Shown: positions 7,871 through 14,259 of the stretch, piece after piece
Numbering within the stretch: position 1 is the stretch's first letter
Layout: each line of letters opens with the position of its first letter
NCBI GenBank assembly: GCA_958427375.1
Contig: CAUABY010000021.1
Coordinates: forward strand, 1 to 16,324
DNA: 16,324 bases
DNA from: an uncultured Eubacteriales bacterium
GTDB taxonomy: Bacteria; Bacillota; Clostridia; Oscillospirales; Oscillospiraceae
Reading direction: 5' to 3'
The notes under the pieces: generated by a model
Told to the model about the DNA's origin: nothing
Seen by the model: only the letters and a program-made list of their open reading frames with translations
Databases searched by the model: none
Translations under genes and position numbers: made by a program

Positions 7871-8677
7871 TCAGGTGCGGGTCTCCTCAAGGGAGCCGGA
7901 GGTGGCATAGATGGGGGTGCAGATATCGAAGCCGCCGCAGACACGGAAACTCTGGCCGGTGACATAGCCGGAGCCGTCACAGCCGAGGTATACGGCCAGC
8001 TCCGCCATTTCGGAGGGCTCCGCAAGGCGGTGGATGGGGCAGCCGCCGAGGAACTGCTCCTGAACGCTTGCGGGCAGGTGCGCGCGCACAGCGTCAGTGG
8101 CGGTTATGCCGGGGTGGAGCATATTGGCGCGGATGTTGTGCTTGCCGACTTGAATGGCAATCTGCTTGGTGAGGTACTCAATGGCGGCCTTTGCCACGCC
8201 GTAACCGCACTGGGTGATATCCGGCACAATGCCCGCGACGGAGCCGATATTAATGATGCTGCCGGACTTCTGGGGAATCATGGCCTTGTTGATAACGTTT
8301 TTGCTGGCGATAAACACGGTGGCGAGGTTGCACTCAACAGTGTGGATAAACTCGCCCCACTCAACGCCGGTGATGTCCTTATCGAGCACGGGGTTGGAGC
8401 CGCCGAAGTTGTTGACGAGTATATCTATGCGGCCCTCCCTGGCAAGCACCTCGTCTATCATCTTCTCGCTGGTGGCGTAGTCGCCCGCCTCAAAGTAGAC
8501 CATCGCCGCCTTGCCGCCGCGCGCTATGGCCGCGTCAACAGCCTGTTTGCCGGTTACGGGATTTCTGACCGCGAAATAGACCATTGCGCCCTCGTCAACG
8601 TATCTGTCGGCTATCGCGCGGCCTATGCCGCGGGTGGACGCGGTGACAACCGCGATTTTTCCGTCAAGTCTGCCCAT
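7871..8677 (-). CDS. short-chain dehydrogenase, 7-alpha-hydroxysteroid dehydrogenase-like
   Basis: Classical NAD(P)-dependent short-chain dehydrogenase, 268 residues. The cofactor motif is TASTRGIGR at 12-20, NNFGG is at 89-93, and the catalytic Ser146, Tyr159 and Lys163 have the expected spacing. Arg38 at the end of strand beta-2 suggests NADP(H). Compared from memory with the clostridial (C. absonum/sardiniense) 7-alpha-hydroxysteroid dehydrogenase, it shares many stretches beyond the fold: STRGIGRA, VYF-A, EGRIDILVNN-GG-N, VPDI, FLG-P, DSGYVTG and GGF---TP-Y. That enzyme oxidises the 7-alpha-hydroxyl of bile acids, so a bile-acid or other steroid substrate is plausible here, but this is inference. 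The tail after residue 258 differs. It stands alone with its own promoter. Confidence 0.9.
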   Translation of the reverse strand: MGRLDGKIAVVTASTRGIGRAIADRYVDEGAMVYFAVRNPVTGKQAVDAAIARGGKAAMVYFEAGDYATSEKMIDEVLAREGRIDILVNNFGGSNPVLDKDITGVEWGEFIHTVECNLATVFIASKNVINKAMIPQKSGSIINIGSVAGIVPDITQCGYGVAKAAIEYLTKQIAIQVGKHNIRANMLHPGITATDAVRAHLPASVQEQFLGGCPIHRLAEPSEMAELAVYLGCDGSGYVTGQSFRVCGGFDICTPIYATSGSLEETRT

Positions 8678-8758
8678 AATAATTCCTGCCTTTCATTTTT
8701 ATGAATTTTGTTGTGCGCCTCCGCTTCAGACCGGGGTTTGATCGGAGCGCTTTTGTTT

Positions 8759-8786
8759 ATTGTAACATATAATTGTTTTAATTCAA
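8759..8786 (-). promoter_or_regulatory. promoter of the dehydrogenase gene, with leader hairpin downstream
   Basis: Read on the minus strand, TTGAAT (8781-8786) and TACAAT (8759-8764) are 16 bp apart, a good sigma-A type promoter about 80 bp before the ATG. The leader then holds a stem of about 8 bp between CGGAGCGC (8743-8750) and GCGCCTCCG (8715-8723) with one bulged base. A + strand TATAAT also occurs at 8768-8773 but lacks a -35 at proper distance. Confidence 0.65.
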
Positions 8787-8895
8787 CCATATAAAGGCAG
8801 ATACTGGCTTCCAGTTTATGCAGGCTCAGTTTTTGTCCCGCAAAGTCCGAGCCGCATCGCGTTTTCTGTCGCATGCCCTCCCTCCGTCATGGCAG

Positions 8896-8943
8896 CGCCC
8901 CGGAATGTGCTTGTTTTGCACATTCCGGGGCGGGTTTTATTTT
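8896..8943 (+). terminator. orphan + strand intrinsic terminator
   Basis: A perfect 15-bp stem (8896-8910 with 8918-8932) has a 7-nt loop TTGTTTT and is followed by GG and TTTTATTTT. It points rightward, yet both flanking genes are on the minus strand, and its minus-strand reading has no T-run. Either an unrecognised short + strand transcript ends here, or it is part of a structured repeat. Confidence 0.7.
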
Positions 8944-9127
8944 GGACCTTTCGGGCAAAGCTGCATTTTGATTTTATCAAAATGCCCGGCGGACGAAGCG
9001 GTCAAAAAAGTCAGAAGAGACCTTTTTGACAAGCTGAGACGCCCACGGCCTCAAAAGACCGGTGGCGCTGAGCGTATCGCGCGAATCCGCGTCCTCGCCG
9101 CCGTGTGTGCAGTCTGCGAAAGCGCGC
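8944..9127. other. gene-free hairpin-rich stretch, possible dispersed repeat
   Basis: Within the 522-bp gap between two minus-strand genes, this part holds further inverted repeats. GCATTTTGA (8963-8971) pairs with TCAAAATGC (8977-8985). GTCAAAAAAGTC (9001-9012) pairs with GACCTTTTTGAC (9019-9030), with one mismatch. An imperfect GC stem lies around 9041-9070. No convincing gene is seen; the one long + strand frame crosses both flanking terminators. The succession of hairpins suggests a structured RNA or an intergenic repeat family. Confidence 0.45.
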
Positions 9128-9160
9128 GCAAAAAGCCGCCGGCCTTTCGGTCAGCGGCTT
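9128..9160 (-). terminator. terminator of the purine operon
   Basis: GCGGCTTTT (9152-9160) and AAAAGCCGC (9129-9137) form a 9-bp stem. The inner segment can pair further over a small loop, and on the minus strand the stem ends in TTTTT. It lies about 40 bp past the permease stop codon. It can also work on the + strand, where TTTTGTAATTTG follows. Confidence 0.85.
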
Positions 9161-9199
9161 TTGTAATTTGTCCTGACTTGTGAGACTTTGTCGCGGCTA

Positions 9200-10513
9200 T
9201 CAGCCCACGATGAAGTACACGACCATCAGCGCGCAGATAACGTACATGATGGGGTGGACGTCCTTGGCGCGGCCCTTGGCGAGCTTTGCGATTACGTGGA
9301 CAATGATGCCGGCGCCCATGCCGTTGGTGATGCTGCCGGTAAAGGCGGTGAACATGAGCATGACGCAGGGCCCAATGCACTCGTCAAACTCGGAGAAGTC
9401 GATATCGCCGAAGCCCTTGAGCATCAGGAAGCCGACATAGATGAGCGCGGGGCCGGTGGCGCAGGAGGGGATGGAGACGAAGAGCGGCGCCAGAAACACC
9501 GTCAGCAGGAACATGATGCCGGTGGTCATGGAGGTCAGGCCCGTGCGGCCGCCCGCCTCAACGCCGGAGGTGGACTCAACATAGGTGGTGATGGTGGTGT
9601 TGCCGGTCAGCGCGCCGACGCAGGTGCCGATGGCGTCGACGAGGAAGGGGCGCTCAATGCCGGGCAGGTTGCCGTTCTCATCGAGCATGCCTGCGCGGTT
9701 GCCGACGGCGAGCACGGTGCCGAGGGTGGAGAAGAAGTCACCGAAGAAGCAGACGAAAACCAGAATAAGCCCGCTCGCGGTGAACACGCCGTGGAAGTCA
9801 AGGTTGAAGATAACGTTGCCGAGGGTAGAGAAGTCGGGCACGGAGGCCACGGCGGTGAGCTTGGTCACGCCCACGGGGATGCCGATGATGGTGACGGCGA
9901 TAATGCTGATGAGGATGGCGCCGTTGACCTTGAGGGTGTTGAGCACGATGATGAGGATGAGGCCGAAGACGGCGAGCAGCACGGCGGGATTGGTGAGGTC
10001 ACCCATGGAGATGCCGCTTGCAAAGGAGCCAATGCCGGAATCCTTAAAGCCGAGGTAGGCGATGAAAAAGCCGATGGAGGCGGAGATGGCGACTTTGATG
10101 TTCTTGGGGATGACGCGCACGATGAGGCCGCGCAGGCCGAGCACAGTCAGCAGCACAAAGACTATGCCGGAGACGAGCACTATTGCCATAGCGGTGCCGA
10201 AGCTTATCGCCTGCGACTGGATGAGCGCGCCGAGCACGAAGTTAGAGCCCATGCCGGTGGACAGCGCAAAGGGCAGGTTGGTGTAAAGGCTCATAAACAG
10301 CGTTACGATGCCGCTAAGAAGCGCGCAGGTTATCATAATGGCGGACTTGCTGATGACAACGCCGCTCGCGTCGACAATGAACTGCTCGCCGCCGCAGATG
10401 GCGGAGGGCTGAACCGCGAGGACATAGGCCATGGTCATAAAGGTGGTAAGACCGGCGATAATCTCGGTCTTTACGCTGGTGTTTCTGTCACCAAGCTTGA
10501 AGAACTTATCCAT
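9200..10513 (-). CDS. AzgA/PbuG-type purine (adenine/guanine/hypoxanthine) permease
   Basis: Multi-pass inner-membrane purine:proton symporter of the AzgA/PbuG branch of nucleobase transporters. The product is about 437 residues, with the family opening KFFKLGDRNTSVKTEIIAGLTTFMTMAYVLAVQP, then ALSTGMGSNF. Later blocks are FVCFFGDFFSTLGT and TGNTTITTYVESTSGVEAGGRTGLTSM. Hydrophobic segments fill the rest, as expected for about 12-14 spans. The frame opens at TTG 10537, but ATG 10513 has AGAGGAG 6 nt upstream and gives the standard N-terminus. It starts 27 bp after the adenine deaminase stop and shares its riboswitch. It presumably imports hypoxanthine, guanine or adenine; the exact substrate cannot be told from sequence alone. 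Confidence 0.93.
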   Translation of the reverse strand: MDKFFKLGDRNTSVKTEIIAGLTTFMTMAYVLAVQPSAICGGEQFIVDASGVVISKSAIMITCALLSGIVTLFMSLYTNLPFALSTGMGSNFVLGALIQSQAISFGTAMAIVLVSGIVFVLLTVLGLRGLIVRVIPKNIKVAISASIGFFIAYLGFKDSGIGSFASGISMGDLTNPAVLLAVFGLILIIVLNTLKVNGAILISIIAVTIIGIPVGVTKLTAVASVPDFSTLGNVIFNLDFHGVFTASGLILVFVCFFGDFFSTLGTVLAVGNRAGMLDENGNLPGIERPFLVDAIGTCVGALTGNTTITTYVESTSGVEAGGRTGLTSMTTGIMFLLTVFLAPLFVSIPSCATGPALIYVGFLMLKGFGDIDFSEFDECIGPCVMLMFTAFTGSITNGMGAGIIVHVIAKLAKGRAKDVHPIMYVICALMVVYFIVG

Positions 10514-10540
10514 TTTCTTCTCCTCTTTCTCTCTCAACTC

Positions 10541-12322
10541 TTATTTCTCTATATCAGCAAATACGGGGACAAAGGTCTGCTCAGCGCCGTTGACAAGGCC
10601 CATATCCGTGATAACCATGCTGGGCAGAACGGGCAGGGCGATTATCGCGCTGGCGAGCAGGGTGAGCTTACCGCCGCTGATAACGTCAACCGTTTTTTGC
10701 ACGTTTTCAATCTCCGCCGCGACCTCTTCGCAGGGCTTCTGGCTCATAAGTCCGGCCGCGTCAAGCGTTACGTGGACTTCCCTGCCGCCGTTTACGGCGC
10801 AGACACCGCCGCCGCACTCGCGCAGGGTCTCGGCGGCGAGGATGGCATCCTCCGTATCGCGGTAGCAGACGGTGAGGTTGTGGCTGTCGTGGGAGATGGT
10901 GGAGGCGAGCGCGCCGCTTTCAAGGCCGAAGTCTCTGTACACGGCGATGGTCTTGCCGCCGCGGCCATAGCGGTTGGCACAGCATACGAAAATGAGCGAG
11001 GGGTCGGCGCTGATGTCGACCCTGCCGTCCGCAACGGGCAGTTTAGTGGGCACGACCTGACGCAGTATGCGACTGCCGGGGATGGGGGTCATCACGTTGA
11101 CCGTGATGCTCTCGCCGGTATAGCCCGCGGGAACGCGCAGCTCAAAGTCAGCGGCGCTCTTAAGCTGGGGGATATTGACGGTGTTAGGCAGGGCATAGGG
11201 CTTGCCCATGCTGTCACCGCCGAGGTACCTGCCGTTTTCGGCCACAAGCTCCCCCTCAACGAACACGGCCCAGGGGCGGCTGCCGTCGAACGCGTCAACC
11301 AGCTGGATGTCCGCGATATAGCCCGGCGCGATGATGCCGAGGTCGGCAAATCCGTACTCTCGCGCGGCGTTCATGGTGGCAAGCTTTATGACCTCCCTGC
11401 CGTCAAGCCCGGAGGCGACGGCCTTGCCGACGACCTTGTTGATGTGGCCGATGGTGAGCAGGTCCTTTGCGTGTACGTCGTCGGTGCATATGGAGACGAA
11501 GTCGCGCCAGGGCATATTCTTGCAGCCGTCGACAAGGAAGTCGAGGTTATCAATGAGGGAGCTTGCGCGCAGGTTGATGTGCATACCGGCGCGGAGCTTG
11601 TTGACAACCTCCTGCGCGCTCACGCTCTCATGGTCGGACACGGGGCCACCGATGAGGTAGGCGGCAAGCTCGCGGCCTTCGCAGTAGGGCGCGTGGCCCT
11701 GCAGGAACATGCCGCGCTTCTCGCCCTCTTCGATGATGGAGTGCATGCGCTCCACGTCGTTGATAACGCCGATGTAGTCCATAATCTCCGCAATGCCGAC
11801 AACGCCGTCCATATCCAGCATGCGGCCGACCTCTTCCGCGCCGAAGGATGCGCCGGCGTTTTCAATGCCGGGCACGGCGGGCACGCAGGAGGGCGCGAGC
11901 ACGTACTGGCGCAGCTTGGACTTCCTGGCGTTTTCGATCATGAACTCAACGCCGGGAACGCCCATCACGTTTCCTATCTCGTGGGGGTCGGTGCAGACGG
12001 TGGTGGTGCCCCAGGGGAGGATGGCGCGGGAGAGGTTTTCGGGTATCATCATGGTGCTCTCCACGTGCATGTGCGTGTCTATGAAGCCGGGGATGAGATA
12101 TCTGCCCTCGCCGTCATAATAGCTCTTGGAGGGGAGGACGGCCTCCTGCCCCTCTTCCCTGACTAAAACGACAAAGCCGTCCAGTATATCAACACTGGCC
12201 GGGTACACTTCACCTGTTATAACGTTGAAAAACTGTACGTTGCCTATGGTCAGGTCGCAGGGAATTTTGCCGAGGGCGGCCTGAATGAGACGTGAGCGGT
12301 TCTTGGCCTTTACAGTGCGCAT
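10541..12322 (-). CDS. ade: adenine deaminase
   Basis: Metal-dependent amidohydrolase that deaminates adenine to hypoxanthine in purine salvage. The 593 residues match the AdeC family. The metal-binding HxH is in PGFIDTHMHVES (H84, H86), followed by TDPHEIGNVMGVPG (111-124). The middle has GHAPYCEGRELAAYLIGGPVSDHES, then ICTDDVHAKDLL with the catalytic Asp region and GHINKVVGKAVASGLDGREVIKLATMNAA. The C-terminal beta domain is complete. The ATG at 12322 has GGGGGAGA just upstream, and the leader is about 340 nt with a purine riboswitch. It is the first gene of a two-gene operon with the permease, so uptake and deamination are co-controlled. Confidence 0.96.
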   Translation of the reverse strand: MRTVKAKNRSRLIQAALGKIPCDLTIGNVQFFNVITGEVYPASVDILDGFVVLVREEGQEAVLPSKSYYDGEGRYLIPGFIDTHMHVESTMMIPENLSRAILPWGTTTVCTDPHEIGNVMGVPGVEFMIENARKSKLRQYVLAPSCVPAVPGIENAGASFGAEEVGRMLDMDGVVGIAEIMDYIGVINDVERMHSIIEEGEKRGMFLQGHAPYCEGRELAAYLIGGPVSDHESVSAQEVVNKLRAGMHINLRASSLIDNLDFLVDGCKNMPWRDFVSICTDDVHAKDLLTIGHINKVVGKAVASGLDGREVIKLATMNAAREYGFADLGIIAPGYIADIQLVDAFDGSRPWAVFVEGELVAENGRYLGGDSMGKPYALPNTVNIPQLKSAADFELRVPAGYTGESITVNVMTPIPGSRILRQVVPTKLPVADGRVDISADPSLIFVCCANRYGRGGKTIAVYRDFGLESGALASTISHDSHNLTVCYRDTEDAILAAETLRECGGGVCAVNGGREVHVTLDAAGLMSQKPCEEVAAEIENVQKTVDVISGGKLTLLASAIIALPVLPSMVITDMGLVNGAEQTFVPVFADIEK

Positions 12323-12360
12323 TTATTCTCCCCCTGAAAATGTTGTAATGTGATAATTTA

Positions 12361-12385
12361 TATAAAAAGCAGCAAGGCTTTTATA
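12361..12385 (-). other. second hairpin in the ade leader
   Basis: On the minus strand, TATAAAAGC (12377-12385) pairs with GCTTTTTATA (12361-12370), one extra T being bulged. It lies past the riboswitch terminator and 39 nt before the ade start. It may be a back-up attenuator or an mRNA stability element. Confidence 0.4.
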
Positions 12386-12439
12386 CAGATAATATTGGTT
12401 TTCAATTAAATGCTTTAATGCATTTTAACGGATTTTAGT

Positions 12440-12472
12440 AAAAAAAAGCGGCAGAGATTAAATCTCTACCGG
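12440..12472 (-). terminator. riboswitch-controlled attenuator of ade
   Basis: On the minus strand, CGGTAGAGATT (12461-12471) pairs with AATCTCTGCCG (12449-12459) in an 11-position stem with one G-T pair, followed by C and eight T. The 5' arm, together with one more base (12463-12472), is exactly complementary over 10 nt to the aptamer's J2/3-P3 segment (12605-12614). Pairing with that segment would form the antiterminator. Confidence 0.92.
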
Positions 12473-12479
12473 AAAAACA

Positions 12480-12532
12480 GCGCCGCGCGGAAAACAGCAA
12501 AAGGCTGACTGCGCCGCGCATTCGCGGCGGCG
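12480..12532 (-). repeat. GC-rich hairpin inside the riboswitch expression platform
   Basis: CGCCGCG (12512-12518) pairs with CGCGGCG (12523-12529) around a CATT tetraloop, and GCGCCGCGC occurs twice as a direct repeat (12480-12488, 12511-12519). This compact fold would shorten the effective distance between the aptamer and the antiterminator strand. Confidence 0.5.
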
Positions 12533-12573
12533 GTTCGACTTAAGGCGGTTTTGTGCTGCACGTAAGGCTCTGT

Positions 12574-12653
12574 AATCACGGTAGTCGGGCAATTCAAGGG
12601 CTGCCCGGTAGAGACGCGGAGCCCATGTGACTTCCCCGCTTATACCTGCGATA
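12574..12653 (-). promoter_or_regulatory. purine (guanine-type) riboswitch aptamer upstream of ade
   Basis: The minus strand reads as a purine aptamer (xpt numbering, from family knowledge). P1 is GGTA/TACC (12643-12646 with 12580-12583). J1/2 has U22, A23 and A24 (12640-12642). P2 is GCGGGG/CTCCGC. J2/3 is TCTCTACC with U47 and U51 (12614, 12610). P3 is CGGGCA/TGCCCG, identical in layout to the family. J3/1 is GACTA with C74 at 12584. All four ligand-contacting bases (U22, U47, U51, C74) are present. C74 predicts guanine/hypoxanthine rather than adenine recognition. L2 (12622-12633, 12 nt) and L3 (12592-12601, 10 nt) are longer than the usual 7, with GGG and CCC able to kiss. Ligand binding would release the attenuator and lower ade and permease expression. 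Confidence 0.88.
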
Positions 12654-12668
12654 TTTCTTTATGTTCTG

Positions 12669-12697
12669 ATTATACATAATCTGTTCAAATTTTGCAA
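12669..12697 (-). promoter_or_regulatory. promoter of the riboswitch-ade-permease operon
   Basis: On the minus strand, TTGCAA (12692-12697) and TATAAT (12669-12674) have 17-bp spacing. Transcription would start near 12662, about 10 nt before the riboswitch P1 stem. Confidence 0.8.
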
Positions 12698-12861
12698 TGT
12701 CAAGAACCCACGAAAAAGCGATGCGCGGGCACAGCGCGGGATATACACTTTGACGAATTAACCAAAAAACACCCGAAAAAATATGTAGATTCCACAAAAA
12801 CTCTCGCCGTCCGTGTATCGCGTGACCGGCCTTGTCCCTGCCTCTTGTCCTCGTCCCCCCC

Positions 12862-12940
12862 GCACTTTGCACGGCGCCTCGCCCCCTTGCCCTTTGCGCG
12901 GTGTCTCGTGCCCTCCCTGCCCCTTGCCCTTTGCGCGGTG
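12862..12940 (+). repeat. short tandem repeat upstream of the DNA glycosylase gene
   Basis: A 21-nt sequence occurs identically at 12883-12903 and 12920-12940 (period 37). A degraded relative at 12862-12881 has 5 differences in 20 positions. The tract is pyrimidine-rich on the + strand and ends directly at the presumed -10 region, so the last copy supplies the candidate -35. Confidence 0.8.
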
Positions 12941-12952
12941 CGGGTATAAAAT
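12924..12952 (+). promoter_or_regulatory. candidate promoter of the DNA glycosylase gene
   Basis: TTGCCC (12924-12929) within the second repeat copy and TAAAAT (12947-12952) are 17 bp apart, ending 34 bp before the start codon. The -35 is a modest match. TATAAA at 12945-12950 is an alternative -10 with 15-bp spacing. Confidence 0.45.
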
Positions 12953-12986
12953 AGGATGGCAAAGCGCAGTAGAAAGGGGCGGCGAA

Positions 12987-13481
12987 ATGGAATATCAGCA
13001 TCTCAGCCACGGCTTTGGCCCGGTGTATGACGCGCGCTCACGCGTGCTCATTTTGGGCAGCTTTCCGTCGGTAAAGTCACGGGAGGCGAATTTTTATTAC
13101 GGCCACGTGCAAAACCGCTTCTGGCCGCTCATGGCGCGCCTGCTGGACGCGCCCGTGCCGCAAAGCATTGATGAAAAGCGCGCGCTCATGCTCGCGCGCG
13201 GCGTGGCGCTGTGGGACGTGATTGAGGAGTGCGACATCTCCGGCTCGGCGGACAGCAGCATAAAAAACGCGGTGCCCACGGATGTACCGCGGATACTGGC
13301 CGCGGCGGACATACAGGGCGTCTACTGCAACGGCGCGCTCGCGTATAAGCTCTATATGAAAAACCTCTTACCGCTCTGCGGCGTCGCGGCGGTGAAGCTG
13401 CCCTCCACAAGCCCCGCCAACGCCGCCTGGTCACTCGACCGGCTCTATGCCGAGTGGCGGCAGATTTTGGACAAGATGTAG
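12987..13481 (+). CDS. hypoxanthine (deoxyinosine)-DNA glycosylase, uracil-DNA glycosylase superfamily
   Basis: Small DNA repair enzyme, 164 residues, of the uracil-DNA glycosylase superfamily branch (family 6 type) known for excising hypoxanthine from deoxyinosine; related Mug/TDG activity is possible. Motif 1 is GSFPSVKSREANFYYGHVQNRFW at 24-46, including the GH-QNRFW block typical of this branch. Motif 2 is LPSTSPANA at 138-146. The ATG at 12987 has AAAGGGG 7 nt upstream; the frame extends left only because the GC-rich upstream tract lacks stops. It is transcribed away from the adenine deaminase operon, an apt neighbour because both handle hypoxanthine, though co-regulation is not shown. 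It converges with the MarR gene 78 bp downstream, with no clear terminator between. Confidence 0.9.
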   Translation: MEYQHLSHGFGPVYDARSRVLILGSFPSVKSREANFYYGHVQNRFWPLMARLLDAPVPQSIDEKRALMLARGVALWDVIEECDISGSADSSIKNAVPTDVPRILAAADIQGVYCNGALAYKLYMKNLLPLCGVAAVKLPSTSPANAAWSLDRLYAEWRQILDKM

Positions 13482-13559
13482 GTCAGACGTACTCTGCACC
13501 GCGCGGGGCAGCGAGCATAATCCGGTCTTGACTCAGCCTATATATTCAGGCTGTGCAGC

Positions 13560-14081
13560 TTACTCACGGCGTTCTCGCCGCTCCAGCGGAACATACGCGG
13601 ATAGCTTGTCCTCTACTTTCCCTGCCTTGATAAGCGTGTATGAGTAATAATCCAGTATCTCTCCGAATTTTTCAAGATTGTCATCGGAAACGCTGTCCGC
13701 GATAGCAAAGAGATTTTTGTACCAGTTTTCATAAACATACTCAGAGTACTGCCGATATATTTTCTTTCCATAGTCGGTGGCAAAAAGATAGATATTTTTT
13801 TTGTTGTCCCTTCGCTGGAATTTTTCGACAAGCCCCTGTTCCTCTAAGCTTCTGACATTTTTTGAAAAAGTTGTGCGGGCAACGCCGAGCTTGTGCGCAA
13901 GGTCGGTCATATTGCTGTTCTCGTTCTCGATAACATATTCAAGCGTCTGAATCTGAATGGGGCTGATATCAATCTCAGCGCCAAGATTAGTGACTTTGTT
14001 GTACATATTTGTGTATGTGTTTGCGAAACGAATCATCTGCCCGATAAGACGGCGATGTTTTTTCATCCAGCTCAGTTCCAT
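13560..14081 (-). CDS. MarR-family transcriptional regulator
   Basis: A 173-residue winged helix-turn-helix regulator. After an N-terminal dimerisation helix come ISPIQIQTLEYVIENENSNMTDLAHKLGVARTTFSKNVRSLEEQGLVEKFQRRDNKKNIYLFATDYGKKI (about 39-107), the MarR DNA-binding core: the recognition helix is near 68-82 and the wing near 88-100. The C-terminal helices complete the dimer interface. ATG 14081 has GGAGGAAG 6 nt upstream. The open frame continues to 14270 without stops, but that part crosses the promoter and inverted repeat and is not coding. It is divergent from the membrane hydrolase gene and is the natural candidate to bind the inverted repeat at the hydrolase promoter. The ligand is unknown. 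The gene is poorer in GC than its neighbours. Confidence 0.93.
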   Translation of the reverse strand: MELSWMKKHRRLIGQMIRFANTYTNMYNKVTNLGAEIDISPIQIQTLEYVIENENSNMTDLAHKLGVARTTFSKNVRSLEEQGLVEKFQRRDNKKNIYLFATDYGKKIYRQYSEYVYENWYKNLFAIADSVSDDNLEKFGEILDYYSYTLIKAGKVEDKLSAYVPLERRERRE

Positions 14082-14128
14082 AGGCTTCCTCCACGAGTGC
14101 GCGATTCTGTATATTAATATAATAATAT

Positions 14129-14157
14129 AATATAGCAAAAAAAATCCCATTTTACAA
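14129..14157 (-). promoter_or_regulatory. promoter of the marR-type gene
   Basis: On the minus strand, TTGTAA (14152-14157) and TATATT (14129-14134) have 17-bp spacing with a T-rich spacer. A very AT-rich leader follows, up to the Shine-Dalgarno. The inverted repeat at 14206-14253 begins about 49 bp upstream of this -35. Confidence 0.7.
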
Positions 14158-14205
14158 GTCGCAGCTGTGTCTCCTCCCGACGCTGCAATTTGGACAAAAA
14201 TAAGG

Positions 14206-14253
14206 CACCAATATTGTAAATTGTGCATACTTGAACAATTTACAATATTGGTG
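14206..14253. promoter_or_regulatory. 19-bp perfect inverted repeat, probable MarR operator
   Basis: Arms 14206-14224 and 14235-14253 are exact reverse complements (19 of 19) with a 10-bp centre. Each arm contains CAATATTGTAAATTG, itself partly palindromic. The right arm covers the end of the -35 and the entire spacer of the hydrolase promoter, so a protein bound here would block that promoter. Confidence 0.85.
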
Positions 14254-14259
14254 TACAAT
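14231..14259 (+). promoter_or_regulatory. promoter of the membrane hydrolase gene
   Basis: TTGAAC (14231-14236) and TACAAT (14254-14259) are separated by exactly 17 bp. The start point would be near 14266, giving a leader of about 55 nt. The promoter overlaps the right half of the inverted repeat. Confidence 0.75.

Noticed and set aside
8030..8704. A 224-codon + strand frame
   Set aside because: It is antisense to the short-chain dehydrogenase, which carries the full catalytic triad on the minus strand.
8818..9183. A 121-codon + strand frame in the gap before the permease end
   Set aside because: It passes through a strong terminator hairpin, several more stems and a second terminator, and has no good ribosome binding site. 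It is more likely non-coding.
9188..12166. A 992-codon open frame on the + strand
   Set aside because: It runs antisense through the permease and adenine deaminase. It is rich in Gly, Ala, Asp and His low-complexity sequence, as expected for the shadow of GC-rich genes, and the opposite strand has clear protein motifs.
12862..12940. Repeats as a CRISPR array
   Set aside because: Only two exact copies with a 16-bp interval, low-complexity pyrimidine sequence and no cas genes.
13534..13553. Hairpin CAGCCT/AGGCTG between the glycosylase and marR genes as a terminator
   Set aside because: A 6-bp stem with no T-run on either strand; too weak to call.
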